DNA of 64,000 nt, from NCBI GenBank assembly GCA_045864775.1, contig BTVR01000001.1, positions 806,001 through 870,000 of the forward strand, read 5' to 3'. The position numbers and the translations under genes were made by a program. Position 1 is the first letter of the stretch, and each line of letters starts with the position of its first letter. Source of the DNA: Macondimonas sp045864775 (GTDB lineage: Bacteria; Pseudomonadota; Gammaproteobacteria; UBA5335). Below, piece after piece: positions 35,311 through 44,596 of the stretch. Below the pieces are notes generated by a model, which searched no databases, had not been told where the DNA came from, and was given only the letters and a program-made list of their open reading frames with translations.

Positions 35311-36819
35311 TTACAACAGGACGACATCGAACTGCTCGTTCTGGTAGACGCTCTGTCGCTGCAACCGGACGGGCCGTCCGAGGTGCTGTTCGAGTTCGGC
35401 CAGATGCACCGTCTTGTCTTCCAGCAGGCGATCGATCACGGCGTCCGATGCCAGCACCAGCAGGTCGCGGGTATCGAATTGCCGCGCTGCCCGCTGGACC
35501 TCCCGCAGAATCTCGAAGCAAACCGTTTCGATGGACTTCACATAGCCCCGTCCGTTGCAGACAGGACACGGGTCGCACAGGATGTGGCCGAGGCTCTCGC
35601 GGATACGCTTGCGCGTCATCTCGACCAGACCCAAAGGCGAGACGGCCGAAATCTTGGTGCGAGCCGGATCGCGCTCCAGGCTTTTCTCGAGGGCGCGCAC
35701 CACTTGAATGCGGTGGGCCGGATCCTCCATGTCGATGAAATCGATGATGATGATGCCCCCGAGATTGCGCAGCCGGAGCTGACGGGCGATGGCTTGGGTA
35801 GCATCCAGATTGGTGCGGAAGATGGTGTCTTCGAGATTGCGATAACCGACATAGCCGCCGGTATTTACATCGATGGTGGTCATCGATTCGGTCTGATCGA
35901 TGACCAGATAGCCACCCGACTTGAGCGGGACCTTGCGCTCCAGCGCGCGCTGGATCTCGTCCTCCACGCCGAACAGGTCGAAGATCGGCCGTTCGCCGTG
36001 ATACAGCTGGATCTCCACCGCGTGTCCCGGGAAGAAGGTCTCGGCAAACCGCATCGCTTGCTCATGGACCTCGGGTGAATCGATGCGCACCCGCTCCACC
36101 TGACTGCCGCCCAGGTCGCGCAGGGTGCGCAGGGCCAGTGGGAGATCATCGTGGATGCGTCCGCCGGCCTTGGCGTCGGTCATGCGCTGGCCGATGGCGC
36201 GCCAGATGCGGTGCAGCATCTCCATGTCCTGCGCCAGTGCGTCCGCGCTGGCGCCTTCGCCTGCCGTACGCACGATGTAGCCGCCCGGCCGTCCCTCCGC
36301 GCGCAGAGCACAGACCAACTCACGCAGCCGGCGCCGTTCGGCGTCGTCCTCGATGCGCACCGACACCCCGACATGATCCAGACCCGGCAGGAAGACCAGG
36401 AAGCGAGACGGGATGCTGATCTGGGTGGACAGGCGCGCGCCCTTGCTGCCCAGCGCATCCTTGATGACCTGAACCAGAATCTCGTCGCCTTCCCGCAGCA
36501 AGTGTTCGATCTTCTCCAGGCGGCCCGCAGCAGGCGGAGCCTCACCGTCCGGCTCGCTTTCGGGCGCCTCGGCATTGGCGAGACGCGCCTCGCGCATGTC
36601 GGCCACGTGGAGAAAGGCGCTGCGTTCCAGACCGATATCGACGAACGCTGCCTGCATGCCAGGCAGCACGCGCAGGACGCGCCCCTTGTAGAGGCTGCCG
36701 ACGATGCCCAGATGCGTGGCCCGCTCGATCAGAACTTCCTGCAGCACCCCGTTCTCGAGCAGGGCAACGCGGGTTTCCTCCGGCGTGACATTGATGAGAA
36801 TCTCTTCGCTCATGATCAT
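35311..36819 (-). CDS. rng: Ribonuclease G
   Basis: About 502 residues of the RNase E/G family, acting in 16S rRNA 5'-end maturation and mRNA decay. The S1 domain includes GSLYKGRVLRVLPGMQAAFVD (~39-60), then the 5'-sensor/RNase H-like body, the DNase I-like catalytic site TTIDVNTGGYVGYRN with GGIIIIDFIDME, and the zinc link CDPCPVCNGRG, after which no RNase E-type scaffold tail follows. The ATG at 36819 overlaps the maf stop (ATGA); another ATG at 36813 is possible. A longer frame upstream is a maf shadow. Confidence 0.95.
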   Translation of the reverse strand: MIMSEEILINVTPEETRVALLENGVLQEVLIERATHLGIVGSLYKGRVLRVLPGMQAAFVDIGLERSAFLHVADMREARLANAEAPESEPDGEAPPAAGRLEKIEHLLREGDEILVQVIKDALGSKGARLSTQISIPSRFLVFLPGLDHVGVSVRIEDDAERRRLRELVCALRAEGRPGGYIVRTAGEGASADALAQDMEMLHRIWRAIGQRMTDAKAGGRIHDDLPLALRTLRDLGGSQVERVRIDSPEVHEQAMRFAETFFPGHAVEIQLYHGERPIFDLFGVEDEIQRALERKVPLKSGGYLVIDQTESMTTIDVNTGGYVGYRNLEDTIFRTNLDATQAIARQLRLRNLGGIIIIDFIDMEDPAHRIQVVRALEKSLERDPARTKISAVSPLGLVEMTRKRIRESLGHILCDPCPVCNGRGYVKSIETVCFEILREVQRAARQFDTRDLLVLASDAVIDRLLEDKTVHLAELEQHLGRPVRLQRQSVYQNEQFDVVLL

Positions 36820-37445
36820 GGAATCGTTGGCATCCTGCCGCGGACGTCGGCCGCAAGCGTCCAAGGAAATACAGATACCGAAAAAGCCTTGAGCAACACG
36901 GCGGTCTCCCTCAGCGGCAGCCCCATGATGCCCGAATGGCTCCCCCGGATGCGCGTGATGAAGACGGCGCCCAAGCCTTGCACGGCGTAGGCCCCGGCCT
37001 TGTCTGCCGGTTCGCCGGTGTTCCAGTAGGCGATCCGCTCCGCCTCGGTCGACTCGGCAAACCGCACCCGGCTGTCGCTCAGGGCCAGCTCGGCCCGCGC
37101 GCCCTGCACGACGGCCACGGCCGTCAGGACCCGGTGTTCGCGACCCGACAACGCGGCCAGCATGGCCAAGCCCTCGTCTCGATCCCGCGGCTTGCCCAGG
37201 ATCTGCCGGCCGAGCACGACGGCCGTATCGGCACCCAGCACCGGCGCCGCGACCGCTCCCGCGGCGGCCGCGCCCGCTCGTGCCTTCGCGAGCGCCAGCC
37301 GGCGCACATAGGCCAGTGGATGCTCTCCGGGGCGCACGGACTCGTCGCAGTTGGCGACGACACTCCGGTAAGAGACTCCGAGCAGGGTCAAAAGGTCCCC
37401 GCGCCGCGGCGATGCCGAAGCGAGATACAGCGCAGGTTGGTTCAT
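36816..37445 (-). CDS. maf: Maf-family nucleotide pyrophosphatase
   Basis: A 209-residue Maf/YhdE protein hydrolysing non-canonical or dTTP/UTP-type nucleotides. LYLASASPRRGDLLTLLG at the N-terminus, DESVRPGE, LGADTAVVL and GKPRDRDEGLAML are the conserved active-site stretches, and YAVQGLGAVFITRIRGSHSGIMGLPL ends the domain. Start ATG 37445, 40 bp after rlmH. Overlaps rng by four bases, so the two are coupled. Confidence 0.95.
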   Translation of the reverse strand: MNQPALYLASASPRRGDLLTLLGVSYRSVVANCDESVRPGEHPLAYVRRLALAKARAGAAAAGAVAAPVLGADTAVVLGRQILGKPRDRDEGLAMLAALSGREHRVLTAVAVVQGARAELALSDSRVRFAESTEAERIAYWNTGEPADKAGAYAVQGLGAVFITRIRGSHSGIMGLPLRETAVLLKAFSVSVFPWTLAADVRGRMPTIP

Positions 37446-37485
37446 GAGTGCCCTTCATCCATGAGCGAGGCGCGCAGATGGCCCG

Positions 37486-37956
37486 TCAGTCGCGGTGGTA
37501 GGGGTGGCCCCGCAACAGGCTGTGCGCTCGATAAAGGGCTTCAGCCACCACCACGCGCGCCAGACCATGCGGCAAGGTTAGCGGCGACAGCGACCATTGC
37601 TCGTGTGCCCGCGCCTTGCAGACCGGCGCCAAGCCATCCGGGCCACCCATCAGCAAAGCCACGTCCCGACCGGAAGCCATCCAGGCCTCGAGCCGCGCCG
37701 CGAGCACGCGGCTGGTCCATGACTGACCCCGCTCGTCCAGGGCCACGACCCAATCGTCCGGCCGGATCGTCCGTTCCATGCGCTGCGCTTCCGCGTTCAG
37801 GGCGCGCCCCGCGTCCTGTTCCTTGCTGCGCGGTCCGAGCGGCAACTCGGTGACCTCAAGCCGACATTCGGCTGGCAACCGCCTGGCGTAGTCCAGAAAG
37901 GCGGTGCTCACCCACGCCGGCTGACGCGGCCCGACGGCGATCAGATGCAAGCGCAT
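37486..37956 (-). CDS. rlmH: 23S rRNA pseudouridine(1915) N3-methyltransferase RlmH
   Basis: A 156-residue SPOUT methyltransferase (YbeA). MRLHLIAVGPRQPAWV opens it; LDERGQSWTSRVLAARLE, VALLMGGPDGLAP and the C-terminal SPLTLPHGLARVVVAEALYRA plus the final HPYHRD are near-invariant in the family. SAM binds the deep knot. It follows rsfS after a 9-bp gap, the usual order. Confidence 0.97.
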   Translation of the reverse strand: MRLHLIAVGPRQPAWVSTAFLDYARRLPAECRLEVTELPLGPRSKEQDAGRALNAEAQRMERTIRPDDWVVALDERGQSWTSRVLAARLEAWMASGRDVALLMGGPDGLAPVCKARAHEQWSLSPLTLPHGLARVVVAEALYRAHSLLRGHPYHRD

Positions 37957-37965
37957 GGGCGCAGC

Positions 37966-38310
37966 TCAGGCTTCCACGGCGCTGGGGGCCGGAACGCTCC
38001 AAAGTTTCTCGAGATTATAGAAATCACGCACTTCGGGTCGCATCACGTGCACGATGATATCGCCCAGATCGACCAAGACCCAGTCGCCGGTCTGCTCTCC
38101 CTCCACGCCCAGCGGACGGACGTCGGCCTCGCGCGCGCGGCGCAGGACGTTGTCCGCAAGAGACTGCACGTGCCGCTGGGAAGTACCGCTGGCGATGACG
38201 ATGCCGTCGGCGATGCTGGTGAGGCGCCGCACGTCGAGCGCGACCACATCGACGGCCTTGATCTCTTCGAGCGCCTCGATCACCAGGCTTTGCAATTGTT
38301 CACTGTTCAT
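37966..38310 (-). CDS. rsfS: Ribosome silencing factor RsfS
   Basis: A 114-residue Iojap/RsfS protein that binds L14 and blocks subunit joining in starvation. Signature stretches are VVALDVRRLTSIADGIVIA, GTSQRHVQSLADNVLR, GDWVLVDLGDIIVHVM and FYNLEKLW at the end. The start overlaps the nadD stop by 11 bp, so translation is coupled. Confidence 0.96.
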   Translation of the reverse strand: MNSEQLQSLVIEALEEIKAVDVVALDVRRLTSIADGIVIASGTSQRHVQSLADNVLRRAREADVRPLGVEGEQTGDWVLVDLGDIIVHVMRPEVRDFYNLEKLWSVPAPSAVEA

Positions 38311-38941
38311 GAGGCTGATACCAATGTTCCTGTTCGATCATGCGCCACACTGCGTCGGGAACGAGGTAGCGGGGGCTGTGCCCCTGCTGGATGAGCTGCC
38401 GCAGCCGCGTGGACGAGATTTCCATGGCCGTGACACGATGAAAATAGGCGCCGCCCGCCGGCGAGGCGGCCAGTTGCGCCGGATCCATGAAGACGCTGCC
38501 GCGCCACCAGGCCACTTCGGGCCGCTGCGCGCCACCGGGGCGGCTGGCCACCACCACATGGGTCAGTTCGGACAGTTCTTCCCATCGATGCCAGGACGGC
38601 AACAGCGAAAAAGCGTCCATGCCGAGAATCAGGCACAGCGGCTGCGCGTCACCCAGCTCGCGACGCAGGTCGAGCAGGGTATCGACCATGTACGAGGGAC
38701 CGGGGCGCTCGAGTTCCCGCGGATCGAGCACGAATCCGGGCTGATCCGCCAGAGCGGCCTCGAGGAGACGGATGCGGTCGGAGGTTGCGAGCACCGCATC
38801 GGGTCGATGCGGTGGACAGGCCGCAGGAATGAAGCGCACCTGCTGGAAGGACAGCGCTTCCATGATCTCCAGCGCGATGCGCAGATGGCCGAGATGAATG
38901 GGGTCGAAGGTCCCGCCCAGCAGGCCGATTGGCGTCATCAT
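38300..38941 (-). CDS. nadD: Nicotinate-nucleotide adenylyltransferase
   Basis: A 213-residue NadD that adenylates nicotinate mononucleotide in NAD synthesis. GLLGGTFDPIHLGHLR has the (H/T)xGH nucleotidyltransferase motif; RFIPAACPPHR, ELERPGPSYMVDTL and MEISSTRLRQLI (the second ATP motif) follow. ATG at 38941 is 6 bp after the proA stop; ATGATG gives an alternative three bases later. Overlaps rsfS. Confidence 0.97.
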   Translation of the reverse strand: MMTPIGLLGGTFDPIHLGHLRIALEIMEALSFQQVRFIPAACPPHRPDAVLATSDRIRLLEAALADQPGFVLDPRELERPGPSYMVDTLLDLRRELGDAQPLCLILGMDAFSLLPSWHRWEELSELTHVVVASRPGGAQRPEVAWWRGSVFMDPAQLAASPAGGAYFHRVTAMEISSTRLRQLIQQGHSPRYLVPDAVWRMIEQEHWYQPHEQ

Positions 38942-38947
38942 GCCGCA

Positions 38948-40225
38948 TCAGCTCCGGACATGGCCGTCGCCCAGCACGATCCACTTGAGCGAAGTCAGTC
39001 CTTCCAGCCCGACCGGGCCGCGCGCGTGGAACTTGTCCGTGCTGATGCCGATCTCGCCCCCGAGGCCATATTCATAGCCATCGGCGAAACGCGTCGAGGC
39101 GTTCACCATCACCGAACTGGCGTCGACCTCGCGCAGGAACCGTTGGGCACGACTGTAGTCCTGCGTCACGATCGCGTCGGTGTGACCCGAACCGTAGGTG
39201 TTGATGTGGTCGATGGCCGCATCCAGCCCGTCCACCACCCGGATCGCCAGGATCGGCGCCAGATACTCGGTGGACCAGTCCGCCTCCGTCGCCGCCGCGC
39301 TGCCGGGCAACAGAGCGCAGGTGCGCGGGCAACCCCGCAGCGCCACACCCGCGGCCTCGAAGCGTCGGCCCAGTTCCGGCAGCAGCTCGCTCGCAACCAC
39401 CGCATCGACCAGCAGCGTCTCCATCGTATTGCAGGTGCCGTAGCGCTGCGTCTTGGCGTTCAGCGCGATGCGCAGGGCCTTGTCGGGGTCGGCCGCGGCG
39501 TCGATGTAGACGTGGCAGACCCCGTCCAGATGCTTGATCACGGGCACCCGCGCCTCGCCGGCAATGCGCTCGATCAAACCCCGTCCGCCCCGCGGCACGA
39601 TGACATCGACCCACTCGGGCATGGTGATCAAGTGGCCGACGGCGGCACGATCCGTGGTCTCGATGACTTGCGCCCCAGCCTCCGGCAGACCGGCGGCGGC
39701 GAGGGCCGCGCGCAGGCAGCGAGCGATGGCCTGATTGGAGCGCCAGGCCTCGGAGCCGCCCCGCAGGATGACGGCATTGCCGGACTTCAGGCACAGGGCC
39801 GCGGCGTCCGCCGTCACGTTGGGTCGGGATTCGTAAATGATGCCCACCACACCCAGCGGCACGCGCATGCGCCCGACCTGTATGCCGGAGGGACGCATCC
39901 TGAGATCGGTGATCGCGCCGATGGGATCGGGCAGCGTGGCGATTTGCCGGACACCGTCGGCCATGGCGGCGACACTGCGCTCGTCGAGTGTCAGCCGGTC
40001 GATCAGCGCAGGCTCAAGTCCCGCCGCGCGGGCATGGGCGAGGTCCTCGCGATTGGCCTCGAGCAAGACGGCGGCGTCCCGCTCGATCTGCGCGGCGAGC
40101 GCCTCGAGCGCTGCGTTTTTGGCCTGAGTCGCAGCGCGCGCCATCGTGCGTCCCGCCTGACGCGCGGTTTGACCCACGGTCTGCATGTAAGCGGCAAGGT
40201 CGGCCGGTTTCGGATGGGCGCTCAT
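38948..40225 (-). CDS. proA: Glutamate-5-semialdehyde dehydrogenase (gamma-glutamyl phosphate reductase)
   Basis: A 425-residue enzyme of proline synthesis reducing glutamyl-5-phosphate with NADPH. MRVPLGVVGIIYESRPNVT, SGNAVILRGGSEA, VPRGGRGLIERI, the catalytic Cys in KTQRYGTCNTMETLLV and EYGLGGEIGISTDKFHARGP are family hallmarks. The ATG at 40225 overlaps the holA stop (ATGA). proA placed between holA and nadD is known from several gammaproteobacteria; proB is not in the window. Confidence 0.97.
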   Translation of the reverse strand: MSAHPKPADLAAYMQTVGQTARQAGRTMARAATQAKNAALEALAAQIERDAAVLLEANREDLAHARAAGLEPALIDRLTLDERSVAAMADGVRQIATLPDPIGAITDLRMRPSGIQVGRMRVPLGVVGIIYESRPNVTADAAALCLKSGNAVILRGGSEAWRSNQAIARCLRAALAAAGLPEAGAQVIETTDRAAVGHLITMPEWVDVIVPRGGRGLIERIAGEARVPVIKHLDGVCHVYIDAAADPDKALRIALNAKTQRYGTCNTMETLLVDAVVASELLPELGRRFEAAGVALRGCPRTCALLPGSAAATEADWSTEYLAPILAIRVVDGLDAAIDHINTYGSGHTDAIVTQDYSRAQRFLREVDASSVMVNASTRFADGYEYGLGGEIGISTDKFHARGPVGLEGLTSLKWIVLGDGHVRS

Positions 40226-41241
40226 GTTCGATTCATTTCCACTGAGGATCTGGGCCCCGCTTGATGGGGGCGCGCAATGGCTGCCGTCCAGTCTATCAAT
40301 TCCGTCCACAGCGCGCCGGAAATGAGTCCCTTGGCCAGGGCATCGATGCGGACGCCGGCCATCAGCAGCCGCCGCCAGTGAGCGGCCGGCGCCCGGCGAC
40401 GTGCGGCGTCCAGCGCCTGACGACGATGCGGCGGAAGACCGCCCGGAAGCGGCGCGCCACGCTCGAGACCCGCGAGCAGTCGCAATTCGCGCTGCAGCGC
40501 CCAGAGCACCAGCGGCGCCTCCAGCCCTTCCTCGCGCAACCCGAACAGGATGCGCCGCGTCCGCAAGGGATCACCTGCGACGGCGGCCTCGGCCAGCGCT
40601 TGAACGTCGAAGCGCGCCTGATGCCCCACCACCGCAAGGACCAGCGCCTCGTCGATGGCCCGTTCGCCGGCGAGCAGCGCGAGCTGAACAAGCGCCTGAT
40701 GCGCCGCGAGGAGATGCCCTTCGGTGCGGTCCGCCAGAAGCGCGAGCGCGCCGGTCTCGATGCGCAAGTCCATCCGTGCCGCGCGCGCGCGGAGCCACCC
40801 GGTCATTTCGCCGGGGCTCACAGGCCAGGCCTGCACAGCGACGCCCGCGCGTTCCACGGCCTGATACCAGCGGCTGTTGCGGGCCGCCCCATCGAGCGGG
40901 CCGCACAGGATCAGCAACAAGACGTCGGTGGACGGCGACGCGGCATAGGATTGCAGGAATCGGCCCCCCGCCTCGCCCGGCTTGCCGGTCGGCAGGCGCA
41001 ATTCCACGAGCCGACGGTCGCTGAACAACAGGCCCGAAGCCAGCTCACCGCCGAATATCGCCCAGTCGAATCCCGATTCGACGAAACGCACCTCACGCTC
41101 GGCATAGCCATGCCGCCGCGCCGCCGCGCGCACGGCGTCAGCCGACTCCTCGACCAGCAGCGGTTCGTCGCCGCCGATCACGTACACCGGCGCCAGAGCG
41201 CCCGTCAGCGCGGCCGGCAAGCGATCAGGCGCCAGCTTCAA
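40222..41241 (-). CDS. holA: DNA polymerase III subunit delta
   Basis: A 339-residue clamp-loader subunit that opens the beta clamp. APVYVIGGDEPLLVEESADA is the standard domain I start, with SGLLFSDRRLVELRLPTGK, LILCGPLDGAARNSRWY and the domain III collar helices LVLWALQRELRLL and GVRIDALAKGL. Its start overlaps the lptE stop and its end overlaps proA, both by four bases. Confidence 0.95.
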   Translation of the reverse strand: MKLAPDRLPAALTGALAPVYVIGGDEPLLVEESADAVRAAARRHGYAEREVRFVESGFDWAIFGGELASGLLFSDRRLVELRLPTGKPGEAGGRFLQSYAASPSTDVLLLILCGPLDGAARNSRWYQAVERAGVAVQAWPVSPGEMTGWLRARAARMDLRIETGALALLADRTEGHLLAAHQALVQLALLAGERAIDEALVLAVVGHQARFDVQALAEAAVAGDPLRTRRILFGLREEGLEAPLVLWALQRELRLLAGLERGAPLPGGLPPHRRQALDAARRRAPAAHWRRLLMAGVRIDALAKGLISGALWTELIDWTAAIARPHQAGPRSSVEMNRT

Positions 41242-41768
41242 GAATCCTGCGCCTGTATCGTCAGTTGGCGCAGGATTTCACGGGCCACCTCCCGTCGCAG
41301 GGCATCGGTGATCTCGAGCGCGCGTTGCTCGTCCGTCAGGGGATCGCCCTCGGCCTGACTCACCAGATAGTCGCGCCGCCGCTGCACGCTGCGCTTGGGC
41401 TGCAATGGCTTCCCGCCATGCAGCACTTCATATTCGGCGCTCAGGATCGCCCCGTAGTCGCGCCCCTTGCCAGCGCGGTCGACCGCCAGGATCTGCCGCC
41501 GGAAGTGATCCCCGTGGATCGCGATGACCGTGGCGGCCTTCGCAGGCGTATCGGCTTGAGGAATGCCCGCGAGGCGCAGCTGGTCGCGCAGTTCATACCC
41601 CAGCCGCGACCCGCTCCCGCTGTCCTGCACGTAGACTGGACTGAACCGGGGCGGCAGATCGTAAGCGCCCTGCAAACGCCAGCCGCAGGCCGCAAGCGAC
41701 AGCAGCAGCGCAGCCACAACGAGCCAGCGCCCCACCGCGCATCCCCCCAAGCGCTCAGACCACGACAT
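41238..41768 (-). CDS. lptE: LPS-assembly lipoprotein LptE
   Basis: A 176-residue outer-membrane lipoprotein that plugs the LptD pore. The signal ends in a lipobox, SLAACGWRLQG, with Cys28 the lipidated residue. The mature part has PRFSPVYVQDSGSGSR, LRLAGIPQAD and ILSAEYEVL with the usual RDYLVSQAEGDPLTDEQR and a helix to the C-terminus. The order leuS-lptE-holA confirms the call despite low overall conservation. Overlaps leuS by 14 bp. Confidence 0.93.
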   Translation of the reverse strand: MSWSERLGGCAVGRWLVVAALLLSLAACGWRLQGAYDLPPRFSPVYVQDSGSGSRLGYELRDQLRLAGIPQADTPAKAATVIAIHGDHFRRQILAVDRAGKGRDYGAILSAEYEVLHGGKPLQPKRSVQRRRDYLVSQAEGDPLTDEQRALEITDALRREVAREILRQLTIQAQDS

Positions 41769-44370
41769 TGACGAGCTTCCCCGGCACCACGATCAACTTG
41801 CGCACGCTCGCACCCTCCAGAAAACGCTGCACGTTCGGCTCCGCCAGGGCCGCCTGCCCGATGGCATCCTGATCGGCGTCCACCGGCACCCGGATCTGGC
41901 CGCGACGCTTGCCATTGACCTGCACCACGATTTCCAGATCATCGCGCACCAGCGCTGCCGGATCGGCCTCAGGCCAGGCGGCATCCATCACCAGACCCGG
42001 CTGCCCCAGCGCCTCCCACAGGCCTTGGGCGATGTGCGGCACCATGGGCGCGAGCGCGCAGATCGACAGCATCATGGCCTCGCGGGCGACAGCGCGGCCG
42101 GCCGGACTGTCATCCGTCCAGCGGCTCAGGGCATTGCTCAGCTCCATGACCGCGGCGATGGCCGTATTGAAGGTCTGCCGCCGGCCGATGTCGTCGCCCA
42201 CTTTTGCGATCATCTGGTGCGCCTGTCGGCGAAGGTCACGCTGCGCTGCGTTCAGCGCGGACGGATCGACGGGGGCCGGGGCAGCTTGCTCAGCCTCGGC
42301 CATCACCAGCCGCCACAGGCGCTTGAGAAAGCGCGCGGCCCCTTCCACGCCGGCATCGGACCATTCGAGGCTCTGATCGGGCGGCGCGGCGAAGAGGATG
42401 AACAAGCGGATGGTGTCGGCGCCGTAGCGCTCGATCAGCCCCTGCGGATCGACACCGTTGTTCTTGGACTTGGACATCTTTTCCATGCCGCCGATCTCAA
42501 CCGGCCGGCCGTCAGCCTTGAGCGTCGCGGCGATCATGCGGCCCTTGTCGTCGCGCTGGATGTCGACATCGGCCGGATTGATCCAGTCCTTCTTTCCACC
42601 CGCCATCTCGCGGTAGAAGGTGTCGGCCACCACCATGCCCTGGGTCAGCAAGCGCTTGAAGGGCTCGTCGCCCTGGACCAAGCCTTCGTCACGCATCAGC
42701 TTGTGGAAGAAGCGCGCGTACAGCAGATGCAGGATGGCATGCTCGATGCCGCCCACGTATTGGTCGACCGGCAGCCAGTAGCGCGCGGCATCCGCGTCCA
42801 CCATGGCGCGGTCCGACCGGGGCGAGGCGTAACGGGCGTAGTACCAGGACGATTCCACGAAGGTGTCCATGGTGTCGGTTTCGCGGCGCGCATCACCGCC
42901 GCACTCAGGGCACTGGCATGCGTAGAAGCCCGGCATCTTCGCCAGCGGATTTCCGGCGCCGTCCGGCACCACGTCCTCCGGCAGCACCACCGGCAGATCC
43001 TGCTCGGGCACGGGCACGTCGCCGCAGCTCGGGCAGTGGATGATGGGAATCGGGCAGCCCCAGTAGCGCTGTCGCGAAATGCCCCAGTCACGCAGGCGGA
43101 ACTGGGTTTTGCGCGCGCCGTGCCCTGTGGCCTCGAGGTCGGCGACGATGGCGTCGAAGGCGGCAGTGAAACCCAGGCCGTCGTACCTGCCGGCGTTCAC
43201 GGTGACGAGCGAGCCGTCCTTCGCGGCGTACCATTCCTGCCACTCGGTCGCGCTGAAGCTGTCCTCGCCCTGGGCGGGCTTGTAGACCTGCACGATGGGC
43301 AGCGCGCACTTGTTGGCGAAGGCGAAATCACGCTCGTCGTGCGCCGGCACGGCCATCACCGCGCCTTCGCCGTAGCCCCAGAGCACGTAATTGGCGACGA
43401 ACACGGGGAGCTTGTTGCCGGTGAGGGGATGCACCACGAACTGACCCGTCGGCATGCCCTTCTTTTCCATGGTGGCCATGTCGGCCTCGGCCACCGAGCC
43501 GGCCTTGCACTCCGCGATGAAGGCAGTAAGCGCCGGATTGCCTTGGGCGGCGCGCGTGGCGAGCGGATGCTCGGCGGCCACGGCGACGTAGGTGGCGCCC
43601 ATGAGGGTGTCGGGGCGCGTGGAGTAGACCCGCAGCTGGCCCTTCTCGCCGATGCTGGCCTCGTCATAGTCGAACACGATGTCGGCGCCGAAGCTCTTGC
43701 CGATCCAGTTGCGCTGCATGGCGCGCACCTGCTCCGGCCAGCCCTCGAGCTGGTCGAGATCGCCAAGCAGTTCTTCGGCATACCGCGTGATCGCGAAGTA
43801 GTACATCGGGATCTCGCGCTTCTCGACCAGCGCGCCGGAGCGCCAACCGCGCCCGTCGATGACCTGCTCGTTGGCCAGCACGGTCTGGTCCACGGGGTCC
43901 CAGTTCACCACGCCGGATTTTTTGTAGATCACGCCCTTTTTGAACAGGCGCGTGAACAGCCACTGCTCCCAACGGTAATAGGACGGTTCGCAGGTGGCGA
44001 TTTCGCGGTCCCAGTCGTAGGCAAGACCGAGCTGCTGAAGCTGAGCCTTCATCTGGGCGATGTTCTCGCGGGTCCAGCGCGCCGGCGGCACACCATGCTT
44101 CAGCGCGGCATTCTCGGCCGGCAGACCGAAAGCATCCCACCCCATGGGCTGCAGCACGTTGTAGCCCCGCATCCGCTGGTAGCGGGCGATGACATCACCA
44201 ATGGTGTAGTTTCGCACGTGCCCCATGTGGAGCCGCCCGGAAGGATACGGAAACATGGCCAGACAGTAGAACGCCGGGCGCTCGGATTCCTCGCGCACCT
44301 CCAGCGCGCCGGTGCTGAGCCAGGTGCGCTGGACGCGTGCTTCGAGATCTCGCGGATCATGGTCCCGCAT
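41755..44370 (-). CDS. leuS: Leucyl-tRNA synthetase
   Basis: An 871-residue class I synthetase. The HIGH motif appears as FPYPSGRLHMGHVRNY (~40-55), the KMSKS loop as KMSKSKNNGVDP (~630), and the CP1 editing domain in between has the usual TRPDTLMGATYVAVAAEHPL. The C-terminal anticodon-binding and tRNA-core regions are complete. It heads the long minus-strand run leuS-lptE-holA-proA-nadD-rsfS-rlmH and is divergent from the L,D-transpeptidase gene across about 226 bp. Confidence 0.98.
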   Translation of the reverse strand: MRDHDPRDLEARVQRTWLSTGALEVREESERPAFYCLAMFPYPSGRLHMGHVRNYTIGDVIARYQRMRGYNVLQPMGWDAFGLPAENAALKHGVPPARWTRENIAQMKAQLQQLGLAYDWDREIATCEPSYYRWEQWLFTRLFKKGVIYKKSGVVNWDPVDQTVLANEQVIDGRGWRSGALVEKREIPMYYFAITRYAEELLGDLDQLEGWPEQVRAMQRNWIGKSFGADIVFDYDEASIGEKGQLRVYSTRPDTLMGATYVAVAAEHPLATRAAQGNPALTAFIAECKAGSVAEADMATMEKKGMPTGQFVVHPLTGNKLPVFVANYVLWGYGEGAVMAVPAHDERDFAFANKCALPIVQVYKPAQGEDSFSATEWQEWYAAKDGSLVTVNAGRYDGLGFTAAFDAIVADLEATGHGARKTQFRLRDWGISRQRYWGCPIPIIHCPSCGDVPVPEQDLPVVLPEDVVPDGAGNPLAKMPGFYACQCPECGGDARRETDTMDTFVESSWYYARYASPRSDRAMVDADAARYWLPVDQYVGGIEHAILHLLYARFFHKLMRDEGLVQGDEPFKRLLTQGMVVADTFYREMAGGKKDWINPADVDIQRDDKGRMIAATLKADGRPVEIGGMEKMSKSKNNGVDPQGLIERYGADTIRLFILFAAPPDQSLEWSDAGVEGAARFLKRLWRLVMAEAEQAAPAPVDPSALNAAQRDLRRQAHQMIAKVGDDIGRRQTFNTAIAAVMELSNALSRWTDDSPAGRAVAREAMMLSICALAPMVPHIAQGLWEALGQPGLVMDAAWPEADPAALVRDDLEIVVQVNGKRRGQIRVPVDADQDAIGQAALAEPNVQRFLEGASVRKLIVVPGKLVNVVV

Positions 44371-44596
44371 GGCTGCTCCGAGTGGGATCGACGGCGATAA
44401 ACGGGGCAGGATAGCCCAACGGCCGGAAATGCCTCAAGCAGCGCTGTCTTGACCTGCGATACAATTGCTTATTTGTCGAAGAGCCTGAGCGTCCGCAAGG
44501 GTGCGCATCCCGTTCATCGCCGCCCCCGGGCGCCCTGAAGCGCATGAAGACGAACCCGCTCAGCCGAACCACGATTCATCAACACGGAATTTGCGC

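Noticed and set aside
33172..36078. Plus-strand reading frame of 968 codons across yhdP and rng
   Set aside because: It spans two well-supported minus-strand genes and gives a low-complexity Arg/Gln/Gly-rich product; a GC shadow.
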